A stretch of DNA of 27,497 nucleotides, taken from positions 1 to 27,497 of the forward strand of contig JAFGSL010000448.1 of assembly GCA_016934645.1 (NCBI GenBank). The letters run 5' to 3'. A program made the position numbers and the translations under genes. Below the pieces are notes generated by a model. The model searched no databases and was not told the origin of the DNA. It worked only from the letters and a program-made list of their open reading frames with translations. The DNA is from Anaerolineae bacterium (GTDB taxonomy: Bacteria > Chloroflexota > Anaerolineae > B4-G1 > SLSP01). This document shows positions 9,310 through 16,475 of the stretch, piece after piece; positions within the stretch are counted from its first letter, which is position 1, and each line of letters begins with the position of its first letter.

Positions 9310-10425
9310 ATGAAACCGCAAAGTGCGACCGCTGCCCTGCCTGACGGCCCAATCATCATTATGCGGCTGCCTGGTGTACCGGAGCCTGGACCGGGAAATC
9401 TAGCCCTATTTGCCGCTGCGCGCAACGTTGCAGCGGTGCACACCTTTGTTACCGGACCAGGCGCGACAGCAACAGCGCTTTGGGTCGCGCGCGCTGGCGC
9501 AGCCGTGACCTACTGGACGGAGAACGCCGCCGAAGGGCAATCACTGGAAGCCAGCTTTGCCTACAATCGATTGCCAGCTCCGCAGTATTTCGCGCAAGCC
9601 GATTTCGCTAGATTGGAAGCTGCAACCTGCGAGGCCGCTTTCCTTCACCTATCCCGTGGCAGAGAGATACAAGAGGAAGCGCTACGTCTAACGGCAGCAA
9701 TGCTATGCCCGGGAGGCAGATTGGTCTTCGTCGGCGCAACCCGCGAAGGGGTCAAAAGCGCGTTGAAGCTGGCGCAAACCATTTTCGGGCAAGCCGGCAT
9801 CGTCGTCCGCAAGGGCGGCTACCATGCAGGATTAGCAACGCGTCCGGATGGCGATTTCCCCTTTCCCACCATAAGTCGCAGCGAACGCGATATTGTTGCC
9901 GATGGCGTACCGACGCGGCTGGTGAGTTATACGGGGGCTTTTGCCGCCGACCGCCTCGATGAAGGAGCAGCAGCACTCATCGCCGGAATGCAAGTTTCCT
10001 CCGGTGCGCGCGTCCTCGATCTAGGATGCGGTACGGGACTGGTAGGGTTAGCAACGCTGCGGCGCGGAGCACATACTACGCTAACGGATGTCTCCGCGCG
10101 GGCTGTCCTTTCCGCACGGGAAACACTTGCCGCGAATGGCTATTCCAACGTCCCCGTTTCCCATGCTTGTGGCGCAGCAACACTCGAGACGGCAACTTAC
10201 GACATCGTCGTCGCCAATCCACCGTTCCACCAAGGACACGGCCTTAACTTCGAGGCCGCACAATTCTTCATCGAGGAAGCGGCTCGCGTGCTCAAAGCAG
10301 GTGGCAGGCTCTATCTGGTCGCCAATGCTTTTCTCAACTACGAACCTTGGCTACGAACACATTTCGCCAAGGTGCAACAGGTACAAAACGACCAACGCTT
10401 TCGCGTCTGGGAAGGGATAAAATAG
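9310..10425 (+). CDS. rsmC: Class I SAM-dependent methyltransferase, RsmC-like (16S rRNA guanine-N2 type)
   Basis: The protein has 371 residues. The C-terminal half has the SAM-binding motif I (VLDLGCGTGL, 235-244), an acidic end of strand 2 (LTD, 258-260) and the catalytic NPPFHQG (303-309). NPPFHxG is typical of RsmC/RsmD-like methyltransferases that modify the exocyclic amine of guanine. The N-terminal half (about 15-190) resembles a degenerate methyltransferase fold, as in E. coli RsmC, which methylates G1207 of 16S rRNA and is of similar length (343 residues). The start is the first ATG after the promoter, with a weak GAGAG site. Stand-alone gene closed by a terminator. Substrate assignment is by motif only; another small rRNA-type methyltransferase is possible. 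Confidence 0.82.
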   Translation: MKPQSATAALPDGPIIIMRLPGVPEPGPGNLALFAAARNVAAVHTFVTGPGATATALWVARAGAAVTYWTENAAEGQSLEASFAYNRLPAPQYFAQADFARLEAATCEAAFLHLSRGREIQEEALRLTAAMLCPGGRLVFVGATREGVKSALKLAQTIFGQAGIVVRKGGYHAGLATRPDGDFPFPTISRSERDIVADGVPTRLVSYTGAFAADRLDEGAAALIAGMQVSSGARVLDLGCGTGLVGLATLRRGAHTTLTDVSARAVLSARETLAANGYSNVPVSHACGAATLETATYDIVVANPPFHQGHGLNFEAAQFFIEEAARVLKAGGRLYLVANAFLNYEPWLRTHFAKVQQVQNDQRFRVWEGIK

Positions 10426-10442
10426 CGCATCAGCCATACAAA

Positions 10443-10475
10443 AAAAACCGGGATTGTGTTGCAATCCCGGTTTTT
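10443..10475. terminator. Bidirectional terminator between convergent genes
   Basis: A 14-bp perfect stem: AAAAACCGGGATTG (10443-10456), loop TGTTG, then the complement to 10475. It has A and T tracts on its two sides. It serves both the methyltransferase (+) and ferritin (-). Confidence 0.92.
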
Positions 10476-10504
10476 AATTGTTCTTTTTAGACCATCAAGC
10501 GCAT

Positions 10505-10996
10505 TTACTCACGCGCACCCAATTGCCGATCCAACATGAACAAGCCATTTGGATGATCACCGATCATCTCGAGTTGATCCACAATCGTGCGAGCGTTGTC
10601 CTCTTCCTCAACCTGCTCCTTGATGTACCACTGGAGGAAGACCTGTGAAGCGTAATCCTTCTCCGCCACGGCGACTTCGTAGAGGGTGTGAATCAGGCTC
10701 GTGACTTTCTGTTCGTGGGCATAGGTTTCTTCAGCCACGGCCAACACTGAATCATACTCGACCGGCGGTTGCTGAATCGCCTCCAAAACCACTCGCCCAC
10801 CGCGTTCCACGATGTAATGATAGAATTTCAGGGCATGTTCCAATTCCTCTTCGGCCTGCTCGCGCATCCAATGCGCATAGCCCGGCATGTTGACCGAATC
10901 GCAATACGCCGCCATCGCCAAATACATATACGAGGAATAATACTCCGCCTGAATCTGCTTGTTGATCGCATTCTCCATAATCTTGCCCAGTTCCAT
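10505..10996 (-). CDS. ftnA: Ferritin (non-haem, FtnA type)
   Basis: This 163-residue four-helix ferritin would oxidise Fe(II) and store it in a 24-subunit shell in the cytoplasm. Ferroxidase-centre residues are visible: Glu18 and Tyr25 in helix A, Glu51 and His54 in EEELEH, the acidic pair around 90-91 in VAEETYAHEQ, and Gln/Glu positions in LQWYIKEQVEEE (121-132). It lacks the methionine haem ligand environment of bacterioferritin. AAAGGAG is 7 bases before the ATG. The gene lies 35 bases after the small 71-residue gene with no terminator between, so they are probably co-transcribed. No clear Fur- or DtxR-like operator is seen. Confidence 0.96.
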   Translation of the reverse strand: MELGKIMENAINKQIQAEYYSSYMYLAMAAYCDSVNMPGYAHWMREQAEEELEHALKFYHYIVERGGRVVLEAIQQPPVEYDSVLAVAEETYAHEQKVTSLIHTLYEVAVAEKDYASQVFLQWYIKEQVEEEDNARTIVDQLEMIGDHPNGLFMLDRQLGARE

Positions 10997-11031
10997 AGGT
11001 TCGCTCCTTTCATCACTGTTCTATATACATT

Positions 11032-11247
11032 TTATGACCAATTTCCACGCGCAAGGCGTTCCTGCATACGATCCACAACCTCTTGTATCATGTTGTCCAA
11101 AGCATACGCACCGGGCTGGGTCTCCAAAGAGTTTTCCAATGTCTCACACAGATAGACAATCCAGCCAGCCCATTCTTCGGGTGGCAGGTGAGCCAGGGTG
11201 GTTGCTGCGGTATGCATCGCGCTCTGTACCACACTTCGAGTCACCAT
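11032..11247 (-). CDS. 71-residue helical protein upstream of ferritin, unknown function
   Basis: The protein is short, soluble-looking and mostly helical (MVTRSVVQSAMHTAATTL... ending ARGNWS). I do not recognise it. The frame is open from 11298, but AAAGGAG (11253-11259) is 5 bases before the ATG at 11245-11247, and the predicted transcript start near 11280 lies inside the longer frame, so I chose 71 residues. It is first in a two-gene transcript with ferritin. That could mean an accessory role in iron storage, but this is only inference from position. No cysteines occur except one, and no His cluster is seen that would suggest metal binding. Confidence 0.7.
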   Translation of the reverse strand: MVTRSVVQSAMHTAATTLAHLPPEEWAGWIVYLCETLENSLETQPGAYALDNMIQEVVDRMQERLARGNWS

Positions 11248-11286
11248 GCGAACTCCTTTCCCGACACTATCTTCTATACAATCCTC

Positions 11287-11314
11287 AGTGTAATACAATC
11301 CGTGGGTAAGTCAA
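11287..11314 (-). promoter_or_regulatory. Promoter of the 71-aa/ferritin unit
   Basis: Minus-strand TTGACT (11309-11314), 16 bases, TACACT (11287-11292). Its -35 box directly abuts the T tract of the preceding terminator. Transcription would start near 11280, 33 bases before the ATG. Confidence 0.55.
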
Positions 11315-11356
11315 AAAAAGACGGCAAACGGGAATTGGATCCCCTGTTTGCCGTCT
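11313..11356 (-). terminator. Intrinsic terminator of the 261-aa repeat protein gene
   Basis: On the minus strand AGACGGCAAAC (11346-11356) pairs with GTTTGCCGTCT (11319-11329), extended by a GGG/CCC pairing across one bulge, and is followed by seven T. It lies 19 bases after the stop of the 11375-12160 gene. Confidence 0.88.
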
Positions 11357-11374
11357 CTAAATAGAACTACAACG

Positions 11375-12160
11375 TCATAGAGTCTGCACTATATCCTGAA
11401 TCATCCAGTGAGGGGCAGGAATCGCAGGTGCACCGACCTGTATTCCGTCCCATAGCGCCAGGCGTTCCCCAAACGCTTCTGCGACGCCGATCATACGGCA
11501 ACGTGCCAAAAGCCAGCGGCGCATTTCCACAACAGTCACAGCGCGATAATTTCCGACCCGGGCAAGTGATGCGCTGTACTGCATCAACCACAAGTCGGCT
11601 TCAAGACCTAGCAACGCCGGTAAAGCCTCCACGATATCACGTGCAGCGGTCCAGGTATCAGCCTCCAGGAGGTTCAACATACCATCCAGCAGGGAAACAT
11701 GCGCTTCACCTAAGACGTACGACATCCGCCGGTAAATCGGTGTGATCAAATCGGGATATTCGGCCAGGAAATCCATCATCGCTGTGGAATTGTCGATCTG
11801 TAATGCGCGCTGCCACAGAGTCAGATCAACTCCCTCGGGACAGGGAATATCGACCGACGACAGCTCGGCGAAAGCTACATCGATTCCCACCACCCGACAA
11901 CGCATCAACACATGGCGGTGCTGTGCCAGCATACGCACGACCTCCGCATTCTTATTGCGCGCCATCATCGTCACCAACACGTCATCGGCCACATCCGTCA
12001 ACAATTCACGAGAATGTGTCTCCAGCACACATCGCGCTTCAGCCCACGAGTCGGCAGCGACAAAGGCTTCCAAAGCATCCAACACGGCCTGTAACATGGC
12101 TTCTGTCTGCAGACGGAGCGATTCGTCTTCATCGTGCATCCGAGAGTCAATAGAATTCAT
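11375..12160 (-). CDS. Helical protein with two tandem CHAT/TPR-associated-like modules
   Basis: The protein has 261 residues with no signal peptide or membrane helix. Residues about 26-100 and 157-233 are clearly duplicated: both run L-D-x3-x3-AD-[ST]W-x2-AR-x2-[LV]E, then a leucine-rich helix with EAD/VAD, then [HM]RxxL-x-RCR-[VM][VI]G[IV]-x2-AF. A half module (IDNSTAMMDFLAEYPDLITP, about 122-141) sits between them. Similar modules occur in long CHAT-domain/TPR proteins of Chloroflexota, as I recall them, but here there is no CHAT peptidase or other enzymatic domain. AGGAG is 7 bases before the ATG. It has its own promoter and terminator. The likely role is protein binding; partners are unknown. 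Confidence 0.85.
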   Translation of the reverse strand: MNSIDSRMHDEDESLRLQTEAMLQAVLDALEAFVAADSWAEARCVLETHSRELLTDVADDVLVTMMARNKNAEVVRMLAQHRHVLMRCRVVGIDVAFAELSSVDIPCPEGVDLTLWQRALQIDNSTAMMDFLAEYPDLITPIYRRMSYVLGEAHVSLLDGMLNLLEADTWTAARDIVEALPALLGLEADLWLMQYSASLARVGNYRAVTVVEMRRWLLARCRMIGVAEAFGERLALWDGIQVGAPAIPAPHWMIQDIVQTL

Positions 12161-12217
12161 TATGGTCTCCTGGCCATTTTAAGATAGGTGATGGCGTATA
12201 TATCTTGTTTCTATTCT

Positions 12218-12246
12218 AGTATGGCAGGAGCGGAGAAGCGTTACAA
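12218..12246 (-). promoter_or_regulatory. Promoter of the 261-aa repeat protein gene
   Basis: Minus-strand TTGTAA (12241-12246), 17 bases, CATACT (12218-12223). Start near 12211, about 50 bases before the ATG. Confidence 0.5.
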
Positions 12247-12297
12247 AATCATTACAAGTTGGTAGGCAAATAGCAAACATTGGTGATCATGCGATTT

Positions 12298-12324
12298 TTG
12301 ACGAATTGTGCTTGATGGTATAAT
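12298..12324 (+). promoter_or_regulatory. Promoter of the Wzz-like gene
   Basis: A perfect TATAAT (12319-12324) with TTGACG (12298-12303) upstream. The spacer is only 15 bases, shorter than usual. Start near 12331, leader about 43 bases. Confidence 0.55.
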
Positions 12325-12373
12325 GCCAGTGGGTTTTCCAGTCCATCGGAAGGTTCTCTAGGGAGGCAAAATC

Positions 12374-13057
12374 GTGGAAATTCGTCAAATGATGAAAATC
12401 TTACTACGCTGGTGGTGGCTCGCGCTCATCCCCGCAGTCATCGTCGGTGGTTACACAGTCCTGACGCATCAACGCCCCGGGACATCATACCAGGCCGTGA
12501 TGCGCTTCGCCGCGGGTAGCGAACCAGCAGTTGAACTTTCGCCGGACTACGACCGTTACTATGCATGGCTGTCATCCGAGTACATCGCCAACGCCCTAGC
12601 CGACATCGCCGTGACGGGAACCTTCGCCGAGAACGTCGCCGCGCGACTCAACGATGATGGACTAACAGTTGATCCCCATGCTATTCAGGGCGCAATTGTC
12701 AGTGACAACGCGCAGTCCGTGTTTGTCATCTACTTCACCTGGCCTGATCCTGAGCAATTACCCTACATCGCCGATGCGATCAGTGTCGAATTGACGGAGA
12801 ACGGTGCGGCGTACTTCCCGCAACTGCGCGCGACTGGCAGTGTGGCGCGCCGCGTCGATACGCCGAGTGCCACAGCGCAGCCTCCTTCGTTAAGCGCGCA
12901 ATTACTTGGGCCGGGGTTGCGCATCCTTTTGGCCCTCGCCGTCGGCATAGGACTGGTGGCATTGGCACATTACTTCGATCCTATGGTGCGTGAACGTAAA
13001 GAACTGGAAGGGTTGGACGTTCACGTGCTCAGCAGCATTCCCAAACAGCGCGCATAG
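12374..13057 (+). CDS. Wzz-like polysaccharide chain-length determinant / co-polymerase
   Basis: The protein has 227 residues with the polysaccharide co-polymerase layout. There is a short cytoplasmic N-terminus, a membrane helix at about 12-30, an extracytoplasmic region of about 150 residues, a second helix at about 182-200 (after a Pro-rich PSATAQPPSLSA approach) and a cytoplasmic tail ending DVHVLSSIPK. This tail resembles the segment that, in tyrosine-kinase (BY-kinase) systems, leads into the kinase. The translation start is GTG at 12374 with GGGAGG 7 bases upstream. These proteins set polymer length in exopolysaccharide or O-antigen export. No polymerase, flippase or kinase gene is adjacent, and the extracytoplasmic part is shorter than in E. 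coli WzzB. Confidence 0.75.
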   Translation: MEIRQMMKILLRWWWLALIPAVIVGGYTVLTHQRPGTSYQAVMRFAAGSEPAVELSPDYDRYYAWLSSEYIANALADIAVTGTFAENVAARLNDDGLTVDPHAIQGAIVSDNAQSVFVIYFTWPDPEQLPYIADAISVELTENGAAYFPQLRATGSVARRVDTPSATAQPPSLSAQLLGPGLRILLALAVGIGLVALAHYFDPMVRERKELEGLDVHVLSSIPKQRA

Positions 13058-13075
13058 TCCGCTCTCTGCCCGAAA

Positions 13076-13109
13076 AAGAAAAACCGCGAGGACGATAATC
13101 CTCGCGGTT
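13076..13109 (-). terminator. Terminator downstream of the glutaredoxin gene
   Basis: An 11-bp perfect stem, AACCGCGAGGA (13082-13092) with TCCTCGCGGTT (13099-13109) and a 6-base loop. On the minus strand it is followed by TTTCTTTTTC, so it best fits leftward transcripts. It lies just after the Wzz stop and may also act rightward, though the T run there is poor. Confidence 0.8.
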
Positions 13110-13134
13110 CAATGAAGATCCTCTAGATCGACGG

Positions 13135-13392
13135 TTATCTCAAATCCAGAAAACGGTCGATTTTGGGACGGTCGAAACCGACGATAGTGTTGCTGCCGAT
13201 GCGGATGACTGGCACACCTTGTTGCCCGCTCATCCGCTGCATATCGCGCGCAGCGTGTGCATCGCGCGAGACATCGACATCCGTAAAACGGATACCACGG
13301 GTCCGCAGGTATTGCTTCGCGTGACGGCAATGCGGACAGGTCGGCGTCGAAAATACAATTACTTTGGGTTGTCGCTTCTTCTCACTGTTCAT
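13135..13392 (-). CDS. Glutaredoxin-like thiol-disulfide protein (YruB type)
   Basis: An 85-residue thioredoxin-fold protein: strand KVIVFST, redox motif CPHC (Cys19, Cys22), cis-Pro segment GVPVIRIG, and the C-terminal IVGFDRPKIDRFL typical of the GlrX/YruB family. It likely passes electrons to disulfide substrates in the cytoplasm. AGGAG is 8 bases before the ATG. It is divergent from nrdR, whose regulon is ribonucleotide reductase. Small NrdH-like redoxins can feed that enzyme, but no reductase gene is in the window, so the link is only suggestive. Confidence 0.9.
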   Translation of the reverse strand: MNSEKKRQPKVIVFSTPTCPHCRHAKQYLRTRGIRFTDVDVSRDAHAARDMQRMSGQQGVPVIRIGSNTIVGFDRPKIDRFLDLR

Positions 13393-13431
13393 CCTGTACT
13401 CTCCTACAATATAATAGACTATCTTATTGTT

Positions 13432-13459
13432 ATTATAAACTTACACATCATTTTGTCAA
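13432..13459 (-). promoter_or_regulatory. Consensus sigma70 promoter of the glutaredoxin gene
   Basis: The minus strand carries exact TTGACA (13454-13459) and exact TATAAT (13432-13437), 16 bases apart. Transcription would start near 13425. It is the best promoter in the window and predicts strong expression. Confidence 0.85.
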
Positions 13460-13481
13460 ACGACTTTATGGTCAACGCTGC

Positions 13482-13509
13482 TTGCCATCTTTCGCGAGTA
13501 TGCTATAGT
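13482..13509 (+). promoter_or_regulatory. Promoter of nrdR (extended -10)
   Basis: TTGCCA (13482-13487), 16 bases, TATAGT (13504-13509) preceded by TGC. Transcription would start at about 13516, within the inverted repeat described next. Confidence 0.65.
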
Positions 13510-13511
13510 CA

Positions 13512-13530
13512 CCAGCGTAATTGACGCTGG
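13512..13530 (+). promoter_or_regulatory. Inverted repeat at the nrdR transcription start
   Basis: CCAGCGT (13512-13518) and ACGCTGG (13524-13530) form a 7-bp inverted repeat directly downstream of the -10 box. It could be an operator or a leader hairpin. It does not match the NrdR box consensus as I know it. Confidence 0.45.
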
Positions 13531-13552
13531 CGTAGAGAGAAAGGAGAACCCG

Positions 13553-14008
13553 ATGAGATGTCCGTACTGTAGCTCCAACCAAACCAAAGTCATCGATACG
13601 CGCAGCGATGCGCAAGGCAACGTGAGAAGACGGCGGGAATGTGAAGACTGCGAGCGACGCTTCAGTACCCTTGAACGGGCTATCCTGACCTCGCCTTTGG
13701 TTATAAAGCGCGACGGCCGTCGCGAGGAATTCGACGGCCATAAGTTAATCTCAGGACTGCGGACGGCATGCGCGCGGCGTCCCATCTCCGCAGAGGATTT
13801 AGAACGTATCGTTGAGCGTGTAGAGTACGCCATCCGTCAAACGGGACGCACCGAGGTTCCCAGCCACGTCATTGGGGATATCGTCGTCGATGAGTTGCGG
13901 CAACTCGACGAGGTGGCCTACATTCGCTACGCCATTGTTTACCTTGGCTTAAGCGACCTGGAATCCATCCGCAACGAAATCGAGCGTCTTCGCGCCAACC
14001 GGCGTTGA
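13553..14008 (+). CDS. nrdR: Transcriptional repressor NrdR
   Basis: The protein has 151 residues, the normal NrdR length. The N-terminal zinc ribbon has Cys3, Cys6, Cys30 and Cys33 (MRCPYCSSN and ECEDC), followed by the RRFST segment and an ATP-cone domain (VIKRDGRREEFDGHKL, about 50-65, through the FVYLG-like IVYLGLSDL). NrdR senses dATP/ATP and represses ribonucleotide reductase genes by binding NrdR boxes. AAGGAG is 6 bases before the ATG. It is transcribed alone and terminated, divergently from the glutaredoxin. Confidence 0.97.
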   Translation: MRCPYCSSNQTKVIDTRSDAQGNVRRRRECEDCERRFSTLERAILTSPLVIKRDGRREEFDGHKLISGLRTACARRPISAEDLERIVERVEYAIRQTGRTEVPSHVIGDIVVDELRQLDEVAYIRYAIVYLGLSDLESIRNEIERLRANRR

Positions 14009-14024
14009 AAAATCAGACAATCAC

Positions 14025-14055
14025 ACAGGGCGGGACACAACCCGCCCTGTTTTTG
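14025..14055 (+). terminator. Terminator of nrdR
   Basis: A 10-bp perfect GC-rich stem, ACAGGGCGGG (14025-14034) with CCCGCCCTGT (14041-14050), loop of 6, followed by a T run. It starts 16 bases after the stop and lies between convergent nrdR and greA. Confidence 0.9.
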
Positions 14056-14069
14056 TTAACCGGTAAACG

Positions 14070-14546
14070 TCAAGCAATATTCACAATGCGGAATTCAATC
14101 ACACCCACTGGCGCTTCCACCGTGACTGTATCACCAACAACACGACCCAGTAGCGCTACGCCTAAAGGTGATTCGTTTGAAATCTTGCCCTTTGTCGGAT
14201 CAGCTTCCAACGGGCCAACGATGTGATAGGTTTCCTCGTCGTCGTAGCCTTCTTCAACTACCGTCACCATACTACCGAGTGTTGCACGCCCGTCGGTCAC
14301 AATCGGACCTTCGATCAGCACGGCATGCCGTATTGCTGCCTCAATCTCACGAATGCGCCCCTCGAGAAAGCCCTGCTCCTCTTTTGCCGTGATATAATCG
14401 GCATTTTCCGAAAGATCGCCTTGTTTGATCGCTACGCTCAACCGCTGTGCCAGAGCCACGCGACGAACGTTGACCAGTTCATCCAACTCCGCTTTAAGCT
14501 TTTCCAGACCTCCAGGTGTGATGTATACAGCTTTATTTTCTACCAT
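14070..14546 (-). CDS. greA: Transcription elongation factor GreA
   Basis: A 158-residue protein of typical GreA length. The N-terminal coiled coil includes the tip motif DLSENADY (about 44-51), whose acidic residues stimulate RNA polymerase to cleave backtracked transcripts. The C-terminal FKBP-like domain contains VGPLEADPTKGKISNESPLG and ends with VTVEAPVGVIEFRIVNI. The start GTACCTCC complement gives GGAGGTACTGAAATG, a strong ribosome-binding site. The gene follows the peptidase terminator and probably has its own promoter (a TAGAAT box near 14570-14580), which is not clear-cut. Confidence 0.97.
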   Translation of the reverse strand: MVENKAVYITPGGLEKLKAELDELVNVRRVALAQRLSVAIKQGDLSENADYITAKEEQGFLEGRIREIEAAIRHAVLIEGPIVTDGRATLGSMVTVVEEGYDDEETYHIVGPLEADPTKGKISNESPLGVALLGRVVGDTVTVEAPVGVIEFRIVNIA

Positions 14547-14600
14547 TTCAGTACCTCCAAGTTCCCTCCTCCTATTCTACAGAATTCATCCGTATAGAAA

Positions 14601-14637
14601 ATCAAGCCCCCGGCCCTGGATTGTGGCCGGGGGCTTG
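14601..14637 (-). terminator. Terminator of the Xaa-Pro peptidase gene
   Basis: A 13-bp perfect stem, CAAGCCCCCGGCC (14603-14615) with its complement at 14625-14637 and a 9-base loop. Leftward transcripts then read TTTTC. It lies 15 bases after the peptidase stop. Confidence 0.85.
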
Positions 14638-14651
14638 ACATTAAGTAACGA

Positions 14652-15746
14652 TCAATCCGGCCTGACGACGAAGGCGCTACGCGACAAAGTCGTCAATGTG
14701 TGCACGCCTGAAGGCGTGACCACGACATCATCTTCAATGCGTATACCGCCTATACCTTCGAGATAGATCCCCGGCTCAACCGTGAATGTCATCCCCGGTT
14801 CAAGCTCCTGAGTATTGCCCGCGACGATGTATGGCGGTTCGTGCGCTTCCAATCCCAAGCCATGGCCGGTGCGGTGTGTGAACCTCGAACCATATCCGGC
14901 AGCCGCAATGACGGCGCGTGCCGCCGCATCCACTGCCTGCGCTTCGACACCAGGAGCAACCGCTGCACGACCAGCCTCGTTGGCGCGCAACACAATCTCG
15001 TGGACATCCGCCAACTGGCCTAATGGTTCGCCGAAAACAACCATGCGCGTAAGATCAGAGTCGTAGCCATCCACGACCGCACCCCAATCCACCACCAGCC
15101 AATCGCCCTGTTGGAAAGGACGGTGCGCCGGGTGTGCATGAGGCATCGCGCCGTTTGGTCCCGCGCAAACGATAGGCGCAAAGGCCAGAGCATCGGCCCC
15201 ATTTGAGAGCAGCGCAGCGATCAAAAGGGCGGCAGCCTCACGTTCGGTCATACCTACGCGAAGTTGCGGCACCCACAATGTAAAGGCACGCTCTGCAACA
15301 GCGACTGCCCGCTGCATTGCGCCCAATTCTGCATCGCTCTTGACCATGCGCAACTCGGCGAACAGATTATCGGCAGGGACCAATTCCGCACCTGGCGCAT
15401 ACCGTTGCAAGATACGGGATTCCAACAAACGCATCCGCAGCGCCTCCACACCCAGACGCGCATCCGCCAACTCCAGCGTGGCGCACGCCTCATGGAAAGC
15501 TAACGCATAGCCCTCCTCGTCGGTGTAGGTGAAGACCTCAAGTCCGGCCGATGTGGCCTTCGACGCCTCGAACTCCGGCAGCACAAACGCCGGCGGCTCG
15601 TCCACAGGACACAACGCCACGACTGGCCGCTCGCTGATAAAGAAAGAAAGCCCGGTCGCGTAGAAAAGATTCGGCCCTGGCATCAGTACCAGCGCATCCA
15701 GTCCACGGTTTTCTGCTAGCTGCGCCATCTGTTCAACCCGTATCAT
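14652..15746 (-). CDS. M24B family Xaa-Pro aminopeptidase/dipeptidase
   Basis: The protein has 364 residues with a creatinase-like N-terminal domain (about 1-130) and a pita-bread metallopeptidase domain. All five metal ligands are visible: Asp in VVDWG (220), Asp in DSDLTR (231), His in RTGHG (295), Glu in TVEPG (324) and Glu in RIEDD (338), plus the helper His in GAMPHAH. It should cleave Xaa-Pro bonds in the cytoplasm using two Mn or Co ions. The frame opens at 15770, but GGAGGGTGT directly precedes the ATG at 15744-15746, so that start was chosen. PepP- versus PepQ-like specificity cannot be decided here. Confidence 0.93.
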   Translation of the reverse strand: MIRVEQMAQLAENRGLDALVLMPGPNLFYATGLSFFISERPVVALCPVDEPPAFVLPEFEASKATSAGLEVFTYTDEEGYALAFHEACATLELADARLGVEALRMRLLESRILQRYAPGAELVPADNLFAELRMVKSDAELGAMQRAVAVAERAFTLWVPQLRVGMTEREAAALLIAALLSNGADALAFAPIVCAGPNGAMPHAHPAHRPFQQGDWLVVDWGAVVDGYDSDLTRMVVFGEPLGQLADVHEIVLRANEAGRAAVAPGVEAQAVDAAARAVIAAAGYGSRFTHRTGHGLGLEAHEPPYIVAGNTQELEPGMTFTVEPGIYLEGIGGIRIEDDVVVTPSGVHTLTTLSRSAFVVRPD

Positions 15747-15762
15747 ACACCCTCCAACAATG

Positions 15763-15790
15763 TGATACAATAGGCAACGAACTTATCCAA
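15763..15790. promoter_or_regulatory. Overlapping divergent promoter region (peptidase - / hydrolase +)
   Basis: Plus strand: TGATACAAT (15763-15771) fits an extended -10, giving a start near 15778 for the MBL hydrolase. Minus strand: TTGGAT (15785-15790), 17 bases, TATCAC (15762-15767) gives a start near 15755 for the peptidase, with a very short leader. The two overlap, so transcription may be mutually exclusive. Confidence 0.35.
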
Positions 15791-15830
15791 TCTTTAACCA
15801 ATAACGGGTAACGAGCCCAGAGGAGCGTCT

Positions 15831-16460
15831 ATGATTATTCAAATACCCCTCGGCATCCTGGAAGCCAACTGCTATCTCGTTTACGATGAAACCAGCGGCG
15901 AAGGTGTTATCATTGACCCCGGTGGCGATACCACCCCGCTGCGCCGGGAGATCGAACAGCGCCACGTTAAAGTCAAGGCCATCCTCAATACCCACGGACA
16001 CTTCGATCACAGCGCCGGTAATGCCGAACTAGCGGCCTTTAACGTTCCACTTGGTATCCATCCGGATGATCGCAACCTGCTCACGGAAGGCGGTGGTGCA
16101 GCCTGGTTTGGCTTCCCCACAGTTCCCGCAATGCAGCCCACGATCGAGCTAACCGAAGGATTTGAATATTCGGTGGGGAATCTTCGTCTGCACGTTCTCA
16201 CAACGCCGGGGCATACCCCCGGCAGCGTATGCCTCTACATTCCCGAGGAAAACGCCCTACTCACCGGTGATACGCTCTTCGCGGGCGGCATTGGGCGCAG
16301 TGACTTACCCGGTGGCGATCCACGCGCCCTAACAGCAAGCCTCGCCCGATTGCTGACCCTACCGCCCGAAACGACAATCTATCCAGGACACGGTCCAACG
16401 AGCACACTGGCGCAAGAAAAACGCCATAACCCCTGGCTTAAATTCGTCGCAAACCGCTGA
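15831..16460 (+). CDS. MBL-fold metallo-hydrolase (glyoxalase II-like)
   Basis: The protein has 209 residues with the metallo-beta-lactamase fold signature THGHFDH (54-60), a third His in TTPGHTPGS (about 123-131), a bridging Asp in LLTGDTLF and a terminal His in YPGHGP. The set binds two metals, usually Zn or Fe. The closest broad relatives are hydroxyacylglutathione hydrolase-like (YcbL/GloB) proteins, though the C-terminal glutathione-binding domain of true GloB is absent. GAGGAG is 5 bases before the ATG. The substrate is unknown, probably a thioester or a similar compound. Confidence 0.92.
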   Translation: MIIQIPLGILEANCYLVYDETSGEGVIIDPGGDTTPLRREIEQRHVKVKAILNTHGHFDHSAGNAELAAFNVPLGIHPDDRNLLTEGGGAAWFGFPTVPAMQPTIELTEGFEYSVGNLRLHVLTTPGHTPGSVCLYIPEENALLTGDTLFAGGIGRSDLPGGDPRALTASLARLLTLPPETTIYPGHGPTSTLAQEKRHNPWLKFVANR

Positions 16461-16475
16461 AAAAAGAACCAGCAT

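Noticed and set aside
11248..11298. Longer start of the small ferritin-linked protein
   Set aside because: The added 17 residues precede a good ribosome-binding site and the predicted transcript starts inside them.
13456..13833. Minus-strand 125-residue frame over nrdR
   Set aside because: It is antisense to the nrdR zinc ribbon and ATP cone and crosses both divergent promoters.
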